This document shows, piece by piece, positions 8,431-17,602 of a DNA stretch of 64,000 bases. Where the stretch lies: contig NZ_JAFCLN010000001.1 of NCBI RefSeq assembly GCF_018129385.1, forward strand, positions 248,001-312,000, in the 5' to 3' direction. How positions within the stretch are numbered: the stretch's first letter is position 1; the number at the start of each line of letters is the position of its first letter. Made by a program: the position numbers and the translations under genes. The notes beneath the pieces were generated by a model. It had not been told where the DNA came from. It did no database searches and worked only from the letters and a program-made list of their open reading frames with translations. The DNA comes from Bradyrhizobium lablabi. Lineage in GTDB: Bacteria; Pseudomonadota; Alphaproteobacteria; Rhizobiales; Xanthobacteraceae.

Positions 8431-9630
8431 ATGACCGTGCATACTGGAAGGCATTTTCTGCAGATTCCGGGACCGACCAACGTGCCGGACCGGGTCCTGC
8501 GCGCCATGGATATGCCGACCATGGACCATCGCGGTCCGGAATTCGCCGAGATCGGCTTTGCCGTGATGGCCGCAATGCAGCGGGTATTCCGCACCAAGCA
8601 GCCCGTGATCATCTATCCCTCGTCCGGAACGGGCGCCTGGGAGGCTGCGATCGTCAACACGCTCGCCCCCGGCGATAAGGTGCTGATGGCGGAGACCGGC
8701 CAGTTCGCCGTGCTGTGGCACGGCATCGCCGAGAAATTCAAACTCGATGTCGACTTTATCCCGGGCGACTGGCGCCACGGCGCCGATCTCGCCCAGATCG
8801 AGGCGCGGCTGTCGGCCGACAAGACGCACAAGATCAAGGCGGTCTGCGTAGTCCACAACGAGACCTCCACCGCCTGCGTCACCGATCCGCGCGATGTCCG
8901 CAAAATCATGGACGCGGTCAAGCATCCCGCCCTCTTGATGGTCGACACCATTTCCGGCCTCGGCTCGCTCGAATATGAGCACGACGCCTGGGGCATCGAC
9001 GTGTCGGTCGCCGGCTCGCAGAAGGGTCTGATGCTGCCGCCCGGCCTCGGCTTCAACGCCATCTCGGAAAAGGCGCTTGCGGTTGCCAAGGCCAACACCG
9101 CGATGCGGTCCTATTGGGACTGGCAGGACGTCATCAACATCAACAAGGCCGGCACCTGGCCCTATACGCCCGCGACCAATCTGCTGTTCGGATTGCGCGA
9201 GGCCGTCAAGATGCTGGAGGAGGAGGGGCTGGAGAACGTCTTCGCCCGCCACAAGCGCCACAGCGCTGCGACGCGCGCGGCGATCAAGGTGTGGGGCCTC
9301 GAGACGCAGTGCCTCGACCCGAACGCGCATTCGCCCGCGCTCACCGGCGTGCGCGTGCCCGAGGGCCATGACGCCGACAATTTCCGCAAGGTCGTGCTCG
9401 AAAATTTCGACATGTCGCTCGGCACCGGTCTGAACAAGGTCAAGGGCAAGCTGTTCCGGATCGGCCATATCGGTCACTTCAACGACCTGATGCTGATGGG
9501 CACGTTGTCCGGCGTCGAGATGGGCCTCGATCTCGCCAAGGTTCCGCATCGCAGCGGCGGCGTGCTGGCAGCAATGGAAGTGCTGAAGGGCCGCGAGGTC
9601 GTTCAGATGCCGAAGGCGGCGGTCGCCTGA
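8431..9630 (+). CDS. Serine-glyoxylate aminotransferase, copy 2
   Basis: The 399-residue protein starts at the ATG at 8431, which follows AAGGAAG with good spacing; an upstream in-frame start at 8368 has no such signal. It keeps the family motifs: HFLQIPGPTNVPDRVLRAMD, YPSSGTGAWEAAIVNTL, LMVDTISGLGSLEYEHDAWG and AGSQKGLMLPPG, with Schiff-base lysine K198. It is collinear with copy 1 and very similar along its length. Methylotroph and rhizobial enzymes of this type transfer the amino group of serine to glyoxylate, giving hydroxypyruvate and glycine. Its next neighbour, 39 nt downstream, encodes a crotonase-fold protein, so the two are probably one transcript. Confidence 0.9.
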   Translation: MTVHTGRHFLQIPGPTNVPDRVLRAMDMPTMDHRGPEFAEIGFAVMAAMQRVFRTKQPVIIYPSSGTGAWEAAIVNTLAPGDKVLMAETGQFAVLWHGIAEKFKLDVDFIPGDWRHGADLAQIEARLSADKTHKIKAVCVVHNETSTACVTDPRDVRKIMDAVKHPALLMVDTISGLGSLEYEHDAWGIDVSVAGSQKGLMLPPGLGFNAISEKALAVAKANTAMRSYWDWQDVININKAGTWPYTPATNLLFGLREAVKMLEEEGLENVFARHKRHSAATRAAIKVWGLETQCLDPNAHSPALTGVRVPEGHDADNFRKVVLENFDMSLGTGLNKVKGKLFRIGHIGHFNDLMLMGTLSGVEMGLDLAKVPHRSGGVLAAMEVLKGREVVQMPKAAVA

Positions 9631-9669
9631 TCGAACGGTAAGTCTGAGCCAACAATAGAGAGAGTCGCG

Positions 9670-10467
9670 ATGAACGCTCCGGTCGCCGCCACTGAAGACC
9701 TGCTTTATTCCGTCGAGGACGGCATCGCCCGGCTGACATTCAACCGGCCGCAGGCGCGCAACGCGCTGACCTTTGCGATGTACGAGCAGATGGCGTCGAT
9801 CTGCGAAAGCATCAATCAGGACCGCTCGATCAAGGCGATGATCCTGACCGGCACCGGCGATAAGGCGTTCGCGTCCGGCACCGACATCTCGCAATTCCGC
9901 GCCTTCAAGACCGCGGAGGATGCGCTCGAATATGAAGAGCGGATCGACCGCGTGCTGGGCGCGCTGGAGCGAGTCCGTGTGCCGACGATCGCGGCCATCG
10001 CCGGCGCCTGCACCGGCGGCGGCGCGGGAATCGCCGCCTGCTGCGACATGCGGATCGGCACCGCAACGACGCGGATCGGCTTTCCGATCGCGCGCACGCT
10101 CGGCAACTGTCTGTCGATGTCGAATATCAGCCGGGTCGTCGCGCTGGTCGGGCCGGCGCGAACCAAGGATCTGATTTTTACGGCGCGGCTGATCGAGGCG
10201 CCCGAGGCGCTGGCGCTCGGCCTGCTCAACGAAGTGGTGCCTGACGTACCAACGCTCCAGCGCCGCGCCGATGAAACCGCAAAGCTGATTGCCGGCCATG
10301 CGCCGATCACGATGGAGACCGCCAAGGAAGCGGTGCTGCGCATCCGCCGTACGCTCTCGCGCGAGGAGGGCCGCGACCTGATCCTTCGTGCCTATATGAG
10401 CGAGGATTTTCGCGAGGGCATGGATGCCTTTCTCAACAAGCGAACGCCCAACTGGAAGGGCAAGTAG
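9670..10467 (+). CDS. Enoyl-CoA hydratase/isomerase-family (crotonase fold) protein
   Basis: The 265-residue protein has the crotonase fold: ARLTFNRPQARNAL near the start, FASGTDISQF as the first oxyanion-hole segment, and GACTGGGAGIAACCDM as the second. Lining up the second segment with rat crotonase (GGGCELAMMCD) places Gly where catalytic Glu144 would be. The next segment (IGFPIARTLGN) has no Glu at the Glu164 position. It is therefore unlikely to be an ordinary hydratase and could be a hydrolase, isomerase or lyase of the superfamily. It carries GAGAG (9658-9662) 7 nt before the ATG and follows the second aminotransferase by 39 nt, which suggests a shared pathway. Confidence 0.85.
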   Translation: MNAPVAATEDLLYSVEDGIARLTFNRPQARNALTFAMYEQMASICESINQDRSIKAMILTGTGDKAFASGTDISQFRAFKTAEDALEYEERIDRVLGALERVRVPTIAAIAGACTGGGAGIAACCDMRIGTATTRIGFPIARTLGNCLSMSNISRVVALVGPARTKDLIFTARLIEAPEALALGLLNEVVPDVPTLQRRADETAKLIAGHAPITMETAKEAVLRIRRTLSREEGRDLILRAYMSEDFREGMDAFLNKRTPNWKGK

Positions 10468-10908
10468 CCCGCCCATTGTATCGCGCTCTGGTTGTGCTTT
10501 GCGCCCATCGCGGTACAGGTCTTGATACGACTGTGTATTTCCGTCAACCGTTCGACGGTTCCATTCAGGAACTGCCGTTACCTTACGCACCCGCAGGTTG
10601 ACGGAACGATCAGCCCGAGAATATGATCGGGCAGGTTGCAGATCGTGGCCTCACATTTCTTCTTCAGCCGACCGTTTGGCAAGGTTTTTGAATTCCCGTT
10701 GTGAGCAACCACGGCGCGGCAACTGCAAGTCATTAAACTGAAAGACTAGGCCGTTACGTTCCATCACGCGACCGCGCCGGCATTTATTGTACTGCGTGCC
10801 ATTTTTTTCTGAGCCGGCGCGGCTTGCGATATCGCCAAAAACTGAACAATTGCGCCGTCGCGGCTCAACACGACGGCGTTCGTGTGGCAACGCAGGCAGG
10901 GATTTCCC
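10468..10908. other. Intergenic region before the VCBS/RTX gene
   Basis: These 441 nt hold no gene I can support. An inverted element CGTCAACCGTTCGACGG occurs near 10538. AT-rich stretches at about 10725-10820 could hold the promoter of the giant gene that follows, but no clear -35/-10 pair stands out. A minus-strand open frame across 10651-10920 has no recognisable content. Confidence 0.4.
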
Positions 10909-13900
10909 ATGACAAATCATAATCCGGTTTTCACGTCCTCAAACGCGACGGGCAGCTTTAGCGAAACCGCCAATACTTCGAATTCCACCACCGCGCATCA
11001 ACTATCAGGGACGATGAATTTCACGGACTCTGATCGCAGCGACAGCCACACGACATCGGCGACATTGCAGTCCGCGGTGCTCTCGAGCGGCTCGATCATT
11101 CCGGCCACGTCGCTTGCGCATTTTCAGACGGCGATGACCTCGCAGATCGTGACCGACAGCAACGGCAGCGGCAAACTGAAATGGTCGTTCAGCGACATCG
11201 ACGACGATTTCGATTTTCTGGCCAAGAACCAGAGCCTGGTTCTCACCTACAGTATCAAGGTGTTCGACAACCACGGCGGCAGCGCGGTCCGAACGGTCAA
11301 GATCACGGTCACCGGAACCGATGACAAGCCGGTGTTCGCCATGGAAGCTGTTGCGACCGTGACCGAGCAGGACAACAAGACGCTGTCGCTTTCGCCCGAC
11401 ACCGTACAGATCGCGCTCGGCTTCACCGACGAGGATCTGACGAACACCGGCCACACCGCCAGCGTGACCGGAGTTTCCGCTTCCGGCAATACGTCCGGCC
11501 TGTTGCCGGGATCGCTTGGCGACTCCGTCCTGATGTCGTTCTTCCACGTCGACAACGTCATCAAGGCTTCGGGCTCCAGCACCGGCACGATCAACACCAC
11601 GTTCTCGGCGCCCGATCTCACCTTCGACTATCTGTCGGCCGGAGAGACGCTCGACATCAGCTACACGGTAAAGCTCGACGACCACGCCGGCGGCATCTCG
11701 ACGCAAACGGTGGTGGTGACCGTGGTCGGCACCAACGACAAGCCGGTCTATCTGAGCGGGCCGGAATTCGCCCATCTGGTCGAGGACGAGCATGTCAGCC
11801 CGGCCGGCAACCTGACCGCTGAGGGCGACCTCCTGTTTGCCGATATCGACCTGCACGACACGCACACGGTCTCGACCACGGTAACGGCATCGCGCAGCGG
11901 CGGCGGCTCCGTGCCGGTCCCCGACGCGACGTTCCTGGCCGCTTTCGCGGCCAGCGTCGATCCGGATTCCACCAATCATCTGCTCGGTGAGGTCGACTGG
12001 GAGTTCGCTTTCCCGAATAACGGTGCGGGCTTCCTGGCCTCGGGTGAGACGCTGACGCTGGTCTATCACGTGACCATCACCGACTCCGCCGGCGCAACCG
12101 CGACCCAGGACGTCACCGTCACGATTCTCGGCACCAACGAGCCGGTCATCATCACCAGCGGGCCGCAATCGGGCGCGGTGACCGAACTCGCCGACACCAC
12201 CGGCTCGGCCGCCATCGACTCCACGGCGGGCACGCTGAACTTCACCGATGCCGATACCGGCGACACCCATACCGTCACCAGCGCGCTGGTCTCGACGTCG
12301 GGCGGCGATGTTCCGGCCGGAACGCAAGCTGATCTCGCGACCGCACTGACCACCGCGCTCAACGATTCCACGGGCACCGGCAACGGCACCATCGACTGGA
12401 CCTTCGCGATCGCCGATGGCGATCTCGATTTCCTGTCGGAAGGCCAGCAATTGACGGTCAACTACGACGTCAGCGTCAGCGACGGCAGCACGAGCGCGAC
12501 GCAATCGGTTTCGGTCGTCGTCACCGGCGCCAACGATGCGGTGGCGATGACCAGCGGACCCGGAACAGGGGCCATCAACGAACAGGCGGATACGACCGGG
12601 TCGCCCGCACCGGACAGTGCAACCGGCACACTCACTTTCGGCGATGTCGACCTGAATGATACTCACACGGTCTCCGTGTCGCTCACCTCGGCCGTTTGGT
12701 CGACAGATCCCGATTTCGTGCCGTCGAATACGCTTGCCGATCTGCAGAACGCTCTGGCGATTGCACTTCAGGATTCGACAGGCACCGGCAGCGGAGCACT
12801 CGATTGGACGTTCAGCATTCCCGACAACGATCTGGATTTCTTGTCGGCCGGGGAGACTTTGACTGTCACATATGACGTGACGGTTTCCGACGGATTCACG
12901 AGTTCGACGCAGCAGGTGACGATCACCGCTACCGGCGCAGCGGACAACAACATCGTGGTGAACTCGCTCGCGACCAGCATCGCCGACACTCCTTCGACAG
13001 ACGACGGACAGGTGGTGGCTTCCGGCAATCTCATCACCGATGCCGGAGATTCTGCGGGCGACCTGGGCAACGCGCTGAGCGTTACCGACGTGAACGGACA
13101 GTCGGTTTCGGGGCCCCTCGAGGTCGCAGGCCTGTATGGCACGCTCACGGTGTTCAGTGACGGAACATACTTCTACACTGCAAGCTCGGCTCTGGACGCT
13201 GTGCAGGCCGGGCAAACTCCCACCGAGCAGTTCACCTTCACGGTCAGCGACACGATTGGCCATAGCATTCCCGCCACCTTGACGATCGACGTCACAGGGG
13301 CGAACGAGATGCCGCAGATCACCGCGGCTCAACCACTCGGCTCGCTGAGGGAAGACGCGGGGCCCGTCGTTTCCGTCAACGGCAGCTTTGAAACCGGCGA
13401 CCTTACCGGATGGACCGCTTTGGGCGCCTCGGTGCAATTCCAGGGGATCGGCGGCGCCTTCGGGGATTACGGAGCGGTGTTGACCAGCGGATTCCTGGAG
13501 CAGGACGTGGTGACGACACCAGGGCAGCACTACACGCTGACCTTCTCGCTGGCGGGCGATGGCGAATCCACCGCCAACAACATCGCCGTGTACTGGGACG
13601 GTGTGCAACTTCTTGCCCAGAGCAACGTGATATCGGGATACACTACCTATACGTTTGACGTGGTGGGAGACGCCTCGGATCCGACGACTCAATTGTTCTT
13701 TGATTTCGGTACAGACGGACTCGGCTTGCTGCTCGATCGGGTTTCCGTCACACCGACACCGGGACCCGCGGTGGAGGAGGCGGACGGCAGCATTGCTTTC
13801 TCCGATCCCGACACGGCCGATACTCACACGGCGAGCTTTGTTCCGCAGGGGGGCGGCTACGTTGGAACATTCACGCTCGATCCGGTCAGCGAGTCCGGTG

Positions 13901-14796
13901 GAAGCGGCTCCGTCGGCTGGCACTTCTCGGTCGACAACGCGGACATCCAGTTCCTTGCGCAGGGGCAAACCCTGAGCCAGACCTACACCGTGTTTGTCAC
14001 CGACGATGCCGGCAACTCGGTGGCGCAGGACGTTACCGTTGCCATTGACGGGACCAACGACGCACCGACTGCGGTCGACGAGACCATCATTTCGGATGCC
14101 GGAGCTGACGGCATTATCGGCATTCCGGCCTGGGCGCTGGCCCTGAACGACACCGATCCGGACACGATCGATCATCTGGTCGTCAACAGCATCGTCTCCA
14201 GCACGGGTGGGGATGCGGTGCCGTTCGGCGACGTCTTTTTCGTGGATGACGCAACCCCGGGCGGCTCGTTCACCTACACGACCTCCGACGGCGTTGCGAC
14301 CAGCGGCAACGCCGCCACCGCGACCGTGATCAACAACCCGACTTCCACCACCGATCTGACGGGCACCGGGGGCGACGACATCATCATCGCCACCAACGGC
14401 ACCGAGACGCTCGATGGCGGGGCTGGCAACGACGTGCTGATCGGCAATACCGGCAGCCACACGATGACCGGCGGCGCGGGCAACGACAGCTTTGCGTTCG
14501 TGAGCAGCTCCGACGGTCCGGGCATCATCACGGACTTCAACACCACCACCGAGCAGGATCGCATCGTGATCTCTGCCAATGGCTTTGGCGGCGGGCTGAC
14601 GGCCGGCATGGATGTGACGTCGTTGTTCGAAACCTCGGGCGACGATCAGTTCTCGGGCACCGGTCCGGTCCTGCACTTCGACAGCGCCAACCAGACGCTC
14701 TACTTCAGCGCCGACGGCACGCAGGCCTCCGCCATCACGGTAGCGACCTTGCAGCCCGGCGCGACGCTCACCGCGCACGACCTGCTGATCGTCTGA
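10909..14796 (+). CDS. Giant VCBS-repeat/RTX protein, probable type I secreted adhesin
   Basis: The protein has 1,295 residues from the ATG at 10909. It has no N-terminal signal peptide. It consists of about seven VCBS/cadherin-like beta-sandwich units, each closing with a G-(T/A)-(N/D)-(D/E/A) motif (VTGTDDKPVF, VVGTNDKPVY, ILGTNEPVI, VTGANDAVAM, ATGAADNNIV, VTGANEMPQI and IDGTNDAPTA). Between units, at about residues 820-950, lies a jelly-roll-like domain starting NGSFETGDLTGWT, as in carbohydrate-binding or DUF642-like modules. The C-terminus carries RTX calcium-binding nonapeptides (GGAGNDVLIGN, GGAGNDSFAF) and an ITDFN motif, the usual signal for type I export. No type I exporter is present in this window. 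The role is probably surface attachment or biofilm. It stands alone, with its own terminator. Confidence 0.85.
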   Translation: MTNHNPVFTSSNATGSFSETANTSNSTTAHQLSGTMNFTDSDRSDSHTTSATLQSAVLSSGSIIPATSLAHFQTAMTSQIVTDSNGSGKLKWSFSDIDDDFDFLAKNQSLVLTYSIKVFDNHGGSAVRTVKITVTGTDDKPVFAMEAVATVTEQDNKTLSLSPDTVQIALGFTDEDLTNTGHTASVTGVSASGNTSGLLPGSLGDSVLMSFFHVDNVIKASGSSTGTINTTFSAPDLTFDYLSAGETLDISYTVKLDDHAGGISTQTVVVTVVGTNDKPVYLSGPEFAHLVEDEHVSPAGNLTAEGDLLFADIDLHDTHTVSTTVTASRSGGGSVPVPDATFLAAFAASVDPDSTNHLLGEVDWEFAFPNNGAGFLASGETLTLVYHVTITDSAGATATQDVTVTILGTNEPVIITSGPQSGAVTELADTTGSAAIDSTAGTLNFTDADTGDTHTVTSALVSTSGGDVPAGTQADLATALTTALNDSTGTGNGTIDWTFAIADGDLDFLSEGQQLTVNYDVSVSDGSTSATQSVSVVVTGANDAVAMTSGPGTGAINEQADTTGSPAPDSATGTLTFGDVDLNDTHTVSVSLTSAVWSTDPDFVPSNTLADLQNALAIALQDSTGTGSGALDWTFSIPDNDLDFLSAGETLTVTYDVTVSDGFTSSTQQVTITATGAADNNIVVNSLATSIADTPSTDDGQVVASGNLITDAGDSAGDLGNALSVTDVNGQSVSGPLEVAGLYGTLTVFSDGTYFYTASSALDAVQAGQTPTEQFTFTVSDTIGHSIPATLTIDVTGANEMPQITAAQPLGSLREDAGPVVSVNGSFETGDLTGWTALGASVQFQGIGGAFGDYGAVLTSGFLEQDVVTTPGQHYTLTFSLAGDGESTANNIAVYWDGVQLLAQSNVISGYTTYTFDVVGDASDPTTQLFFDFGTDGLGLLLDRVSVTPTPGPAVEEADGSIAFSDPDTADTHTASFVPQGGGYVGTFTLDPVSESGGSGSVGWHFSVDNADIQFLAQGQTLSQTYTVFVTDDAGNSVAQDVTVAIDGTNDAPTAVDETIISDAGADGIIGIPAWALALNDTDPDTIDHLVVNSIVSSTGGDAVPFGDVFFVDDATPGGSFTYTTSDGVATSGNAATATVINNPTSTTDLTGTGGDDIIIATNGTETLDGGAGNDVLIGNTGSHTMTGGAGNDSFAFVSSSDGPGIITDFNTTTEQDRIVISANGFGGGLTAGMDVTSLFETSGDDQFSGTGPVLHFDSANQTLYFSADGTQASAITVATLQPGATLTAHDLLIV

Positions 14797-14821
14797 CCGG
14801 CCGAGCGGCTTCCATTGAATC

Positions 14822-14851
14822 GCGGGCTCCTTCGGGAGCCCGCTGTTTTTT
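14822..14851 (+). terminator. Rho-independent terminator of the VCBS/RTX gene
   Basis: A 9-bp perfect stem (GCGGGCTCC / GGAGCCCGC) closes on a TTCG tetraloop and is followed by TGTTTTTT. It lies 26 nt after the stop codon. Confidence 0.93.
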
Positions 14852-14982
14852 GTGGGCCCGTCATGCGAAAGTCCTAGCCGGTGCGACAACGCCCGGCTTG
14901 AACTGGCGTGCATTAGCCCGCAATATGCGGCAAAGGGCGTATCGTTTTCATAAATCCAAACAAAGACATAGGGAAGAAACAC

Positions 14983-15969
14983 GTGGGACATTTGCTGAAA
15001 GCCGTGGCCGCCGCGACGGCCGTATTCGCGAGCGCACCAGCGCTTGCCGCCTGGGAGCCGACCAAGCCGGTCGAAATCGTCGTCGCCGCCGGCGCCGGTG
15101 GAGCGTCGGACCAGATGGCGCGGATGATGCAGGCCGCGATCCAGAAAAATAACCTGATGAAGCAGCCGATGGTCGTGTCGCTCAAGGGCGGCGCGTCGGG
15201 CGCCGAAGCGCTGATGTACATGAAGTCCAGCGACGGCGATCCCAACAAGGTGCTGATCGCCTATTCGCTGATCTACATGTTGCCGCTGTCGGCCAAGATC
15301 CCGTTCAACTGGCGCGACCTGACGCCGGTCTCGGTGATCGCACTCGACCAGTTCGTGCTGTGGGACAACGCGAGCGGGCCGAAGACCGTGAAGGATTTTA
15401 TCGCCGCCGCGAAGGCCGCGAGCGCACCCTTCAAGATGGGCGGCACCGGCTCCAAGCGCGAGGACCACGTGCTGACCGTGTTCATGGAGCAGAAGACCGG
15501 CGCAAAGTTCTCCTATCTGCCCTACAAGTCCGGCGGCGAGGCGGCGACGCAGCTGGTTGGCGGCCACACTGAATCCAACGTCAACAACCCTTCCGAGAAT
15601 CTCGAAGTCTGGCGGGCGGGGCAGGTGCGGGCGCTCTGCGTGTTCGACAAGGAACGCATCGCCTACCGGACCAAGGTGACCGAGACGCAGTCGTGGAACG
15701 ACATCCCGACCTGCAAGGAAGAGGGCCTTGATGTGCAGTATTTGATGCTGCGCGCCATGTTCCTGCCCGGCAAGGTCACGCCGGACCAGCAGGCGTTCTA
15801 CGTCGACCTGTTCCAGAAGGTCACGCAGACGCCCGAATACAAGGACTACATGGAGAAGCAGGCGCTCAAGCCGATCTTCCTCACCGGCAAGGACATGGTC
15901 CAGTTCCTCGAGGAAGACGACAAGCTCAATGTCCAACTGATGAACGAAGCGGGTTTTGTCGCGAAGTAA
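14983..15969 (+). CDS. TctC/Bug-family periplasmic solute-binding protein
   Basis: This is a 328-residue Bug (Bordetella uptake gene)-type binding protein of a tripartite tricarboxylate transporter. It has a Sec signal peptide (cleavage after APALA near residue 22) and then WEPTKPVEIVVAAGAGGASDQ, the typical start of the mature domain. It begins with GTG at 14983, preceded by GGGAAG 7 nt away. The membrane partners TctB and TctA are encoded 2.8 kb downstream on the same strand, separated by the methylthioadenosine genes. Bug proteins bind mono-, di- or tricarboxylates; the ligand is not evident. The gene is convergent with the class II aldolase gene (18 nt between stops). Confidence 0.88.
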   Translation: MGHLLKAVAAATAVFASAPALAAWEPTKPVEIVVAAGAGGASDQMARMMQAAIQKNNLMKQPMVVSLKGGASGAEALMYMKSSDGDPNKVLIAYSLIYMLPLSAKIPFNWRDLTPVSVIALDQFVLWDNASGPKTVKDFIAAAKAASAPFKMGGTGSKREDHVLTVFMEQKTGAKFSYLPYKSGGEAATQLVGGHTESNVNNPSENLEVWRAGQVRALCVFDKERIAYRTKVTETQSWNDIPTCKEEGLDVQYLMLRAMFLPGKVTPDQQAFYVDLFQKVTQTPEYKDYMEKQALKPIFLTGKDMVQFLEEDDKLNVQLMNEAGFVAK

Positions 15970-15987
15970 GCTGATCCAATAACTCCC

Positions 15988-16653
15988 TCATTGCTCCGCA
16001 TGGCCATATCCGGCCATGCGGACTCGCACCTTTTCGATCTCCTCTTTCGATAGCAGCGGCGGCTTTCCGATCTGAAGGCAGGCGTGATATTGCCGCGCCA
16101 GCGTCTCGACCTCGACCGCCAGCCACATCGCCTTGGCGAGCGAAGGCCCCACGGCGATCATGCCGTGATGGGCGAGCAGGCAGGCGAGCCGGCCCTCCAG
16201 CGCCCGCACCGCATATTCAGACAAGTCCTGGGTACCGAACGTCGCATAGGGCGCGCAGCGGATGGTATCGCCGCCGGCGCAGGCGATCATGTAATGTACC
16301 GGCGGAATTTCCATGCCCATGATCGCCAGCGCCGTGCAGTAGGTCGGATGGGCGTGCACCACCGCTTCCACGTCCGGGCGCGCCTTGAGGATATCGCGGT
16401 GAAACCGCCATTCGGTCGACGGACGCTGGGCCGGATCGTGCGCGCCGTCGAGGCCCATATAGACGATCTGTTCGGGCCGCATCGTCTCGTAGGGCGTGCT
16501 GGTCGGCGTGATCAGCAATCCATCACCGTGGCGGACGCTGATATTGCCTGAGGTGCCCTGGTTGATGCCGAGCGCGTTCATGCGCAGGCAGGCATCGATG
16601 ATGGATTGGCGTTTCTCACGATCGGTCATATCAACTTGATCCACGCTTCCCAT
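15988..16653 (-). CDS. Class II aldolase, probable 5-(methylthio)ribulose-1-phosphate aldolase
   Basis: The 221-residue protein belongs to the class II aldolase/adducin family (fuculose-1-phosphate aldolase type). The zinc and base residues sit at the spacing seen in fuculose aldolase: E81 in STEWRFH, H100 and H102 in VHAHPTYC, and H163 in AHHGM. GTSGNIS forms the phosphate-binding region. It is divergent from mtnP-mtnA. In Rhodospirillum rubrum and some E. coli such an aldolase (Ald2) cleaves 5-methylthioribulose-1-phosphate to dihydroxyacetone phosphate and methylthioacetaldehyde (the DHAP shunt), and related enzymes act on 5-deoxyribulose-1-phosphate. Assignment to this step is by context. 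An alternative start is ATG at 16629; neither start has a strong Shine-Dalgarno. Confidence 0.8.
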   Translation of the reverse strand: MGSVDQVDMTDREKRQSIIDACLRMNALGINQGTSGNISVRHGDGLLITPTSTPYETMRPEQIVYMGLDGAHDPAQRPSTEWRFHRDILKARPDVEAVVHAHPTYCTALAIMGMEIPPVHYMIACAGGDTIRCAPYATFGTQDLSEYAVRALEGRLACLLAHHGMIAVGPSLAKAMWLAVEVETLARQYHACLQIGKPPLLSKEEIEKVRVRMAGYGHAEQ

Positions 16654-16726
16654 CCGCGAACAAGGGTTGATTATTACGTCGCACTATAGTCGAACATCCC
16701 GGACCGGAGAACGATCGGGAGCAGTC

Positions 16727-17602
16727 ATGACGAGTGCCGTGCTGGGCATTATCGGCGGATCGGGCATTTACGACTTGCCGGGCCTTGAGGACGTTCGGGA
16801 CGAGGCCATCAAGAGTCCATGGGGCGAGCCGTCCGCGCCGCTCCGCCGCGGCACGCTGGCGGGGCTGCCGATCGTCTTCCTGCCGCGCCACGGCAAAGGA
16901 CACGTGCTGTCGCCCTCCGACATCAACTACCGCGCCAATATCGACGCGTTGAAGCGGGCAGGGGTCACCGATCTCGTCGCGCTGTCCGCCTGCGGCTCCT
17001 TCAAGGAGGAGTTGCCGCCGGGCACCTTCGTGCTGGTCGATCAGTTCGTGGATCGCACCTACAAGCGCGAGACTTCGTTTTTCGGCCGCGGCTGCGTCGC
17101 GCATGTCTCGATGGCCCATCCGGTCTCGCCGCTGCTGCGAGTGCGTCTCGAGGCGGCGGCAAGGGCAGAGGGCATCGCGGTGTCGGATGGCGGCACCTAT
17201 GTCTGCATGGAAGGCCCGCAATTCTCCAGCCTTGCCGAGAGCCTCGCCTACAAGGCGCAGGGGTTTTCGGTGATCGGCATGACCAACATGCCGGAAGCCA
17301 AACTCGCGCGCGAAGCGGAGATTTGCTACGCCAGCGTCGCGATGGTCACCGATTTCGATTGCTGGCACCCCGGTCATGACGCCGTTACCGTGCAGGACAT
17401 CATCCGCGTGCTGAATTCCAATGCCGACAAGGCGAAGGCCCTGGTCGCGCGGCTGGCGCGGGATTTTCCGCGCGAGCACGAGCCGTGCCCCGTCGGTTCC
17501 GACCGCGCGCTCGACAATGCGCTGATCACGGCGCCGGAGGCGCGCGATCCGGCGCTGCTCAGGAAGCTTGATGCGGTGGCGGGAAGGATCCTTGGCAAAT
17601 GA
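16727..17602 (+). CDS. mtnP: S-methyl-5'-thioadenosine phosphorylase
   Basis: The 291-residue protein is a trimeric-type purine nucleoside/MTA phosphorylase. The N-terminal phosphate loop [13 protein letters not shown], then [31 protein letters not shown] around the ribose site, and VTDFDCWHP all match the family. It splits methylthioadenosine into adenine and methylthioribose-1-phosphate. The ATG at 16727 has GGGAG 5 nt upstream; a longer reading from 16667 adds an unlikely leader. Its TGA overlaps the ATG of mtnA (ATGA at 17599-17602), so the two are translationally coupled. The class II aldolase is transcribed divergently from a 73-nt gap. Confidence 0.93.
   Translation: MTSAVLGIIGGSGIYDLPGLEDVRDEAIKSPWGEPSAPLRRGTLAGLPIVFLPRHGKGHVLSPSDINYRANIDALKRAGVTDLVALSACGSFKEELPPGTFVLVDQFVDRTYKRETSFFGRGCVAHVSMAHPVSPLLRVRLEAAARAEGIAVSDGGTYVCMEGPQFSSLAESLAYKAQGFSVIGMTNMPEAKLAREAEICYASVAMVTDFDCWHPGHDAVTVQDIIRVLNSNADKAKALVARLARDFPREHEPCPVGSDRALDNALITAPEARDPALLRKLDAVAGRILGK

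Noticed and set aside
6480..10590. Two long minus-strand frames (6480-8612 and 8134-10590) opposite the aminotransferase and crotonase genes
   Set aside because: Their composition mirrors the third-position bias of the plus-strand genes, and they span several unrelated genes.
10651..10920. A minus-strand frame of 89 codons in the gap before the VCBS gene
   Set aside because: No ribosome-binding site, no domain, and it overlaps the likely promoter and start of the giant gene.
11005..15936. A 1,643-codon open frame on the minus strand opposite the VCBS/RTX gene and tctC
   Set aside because: It is antisense to two well-supported genes, is full of Arg/Gly/Asp/His as GC-rich shadow frames are, and shows no domain.
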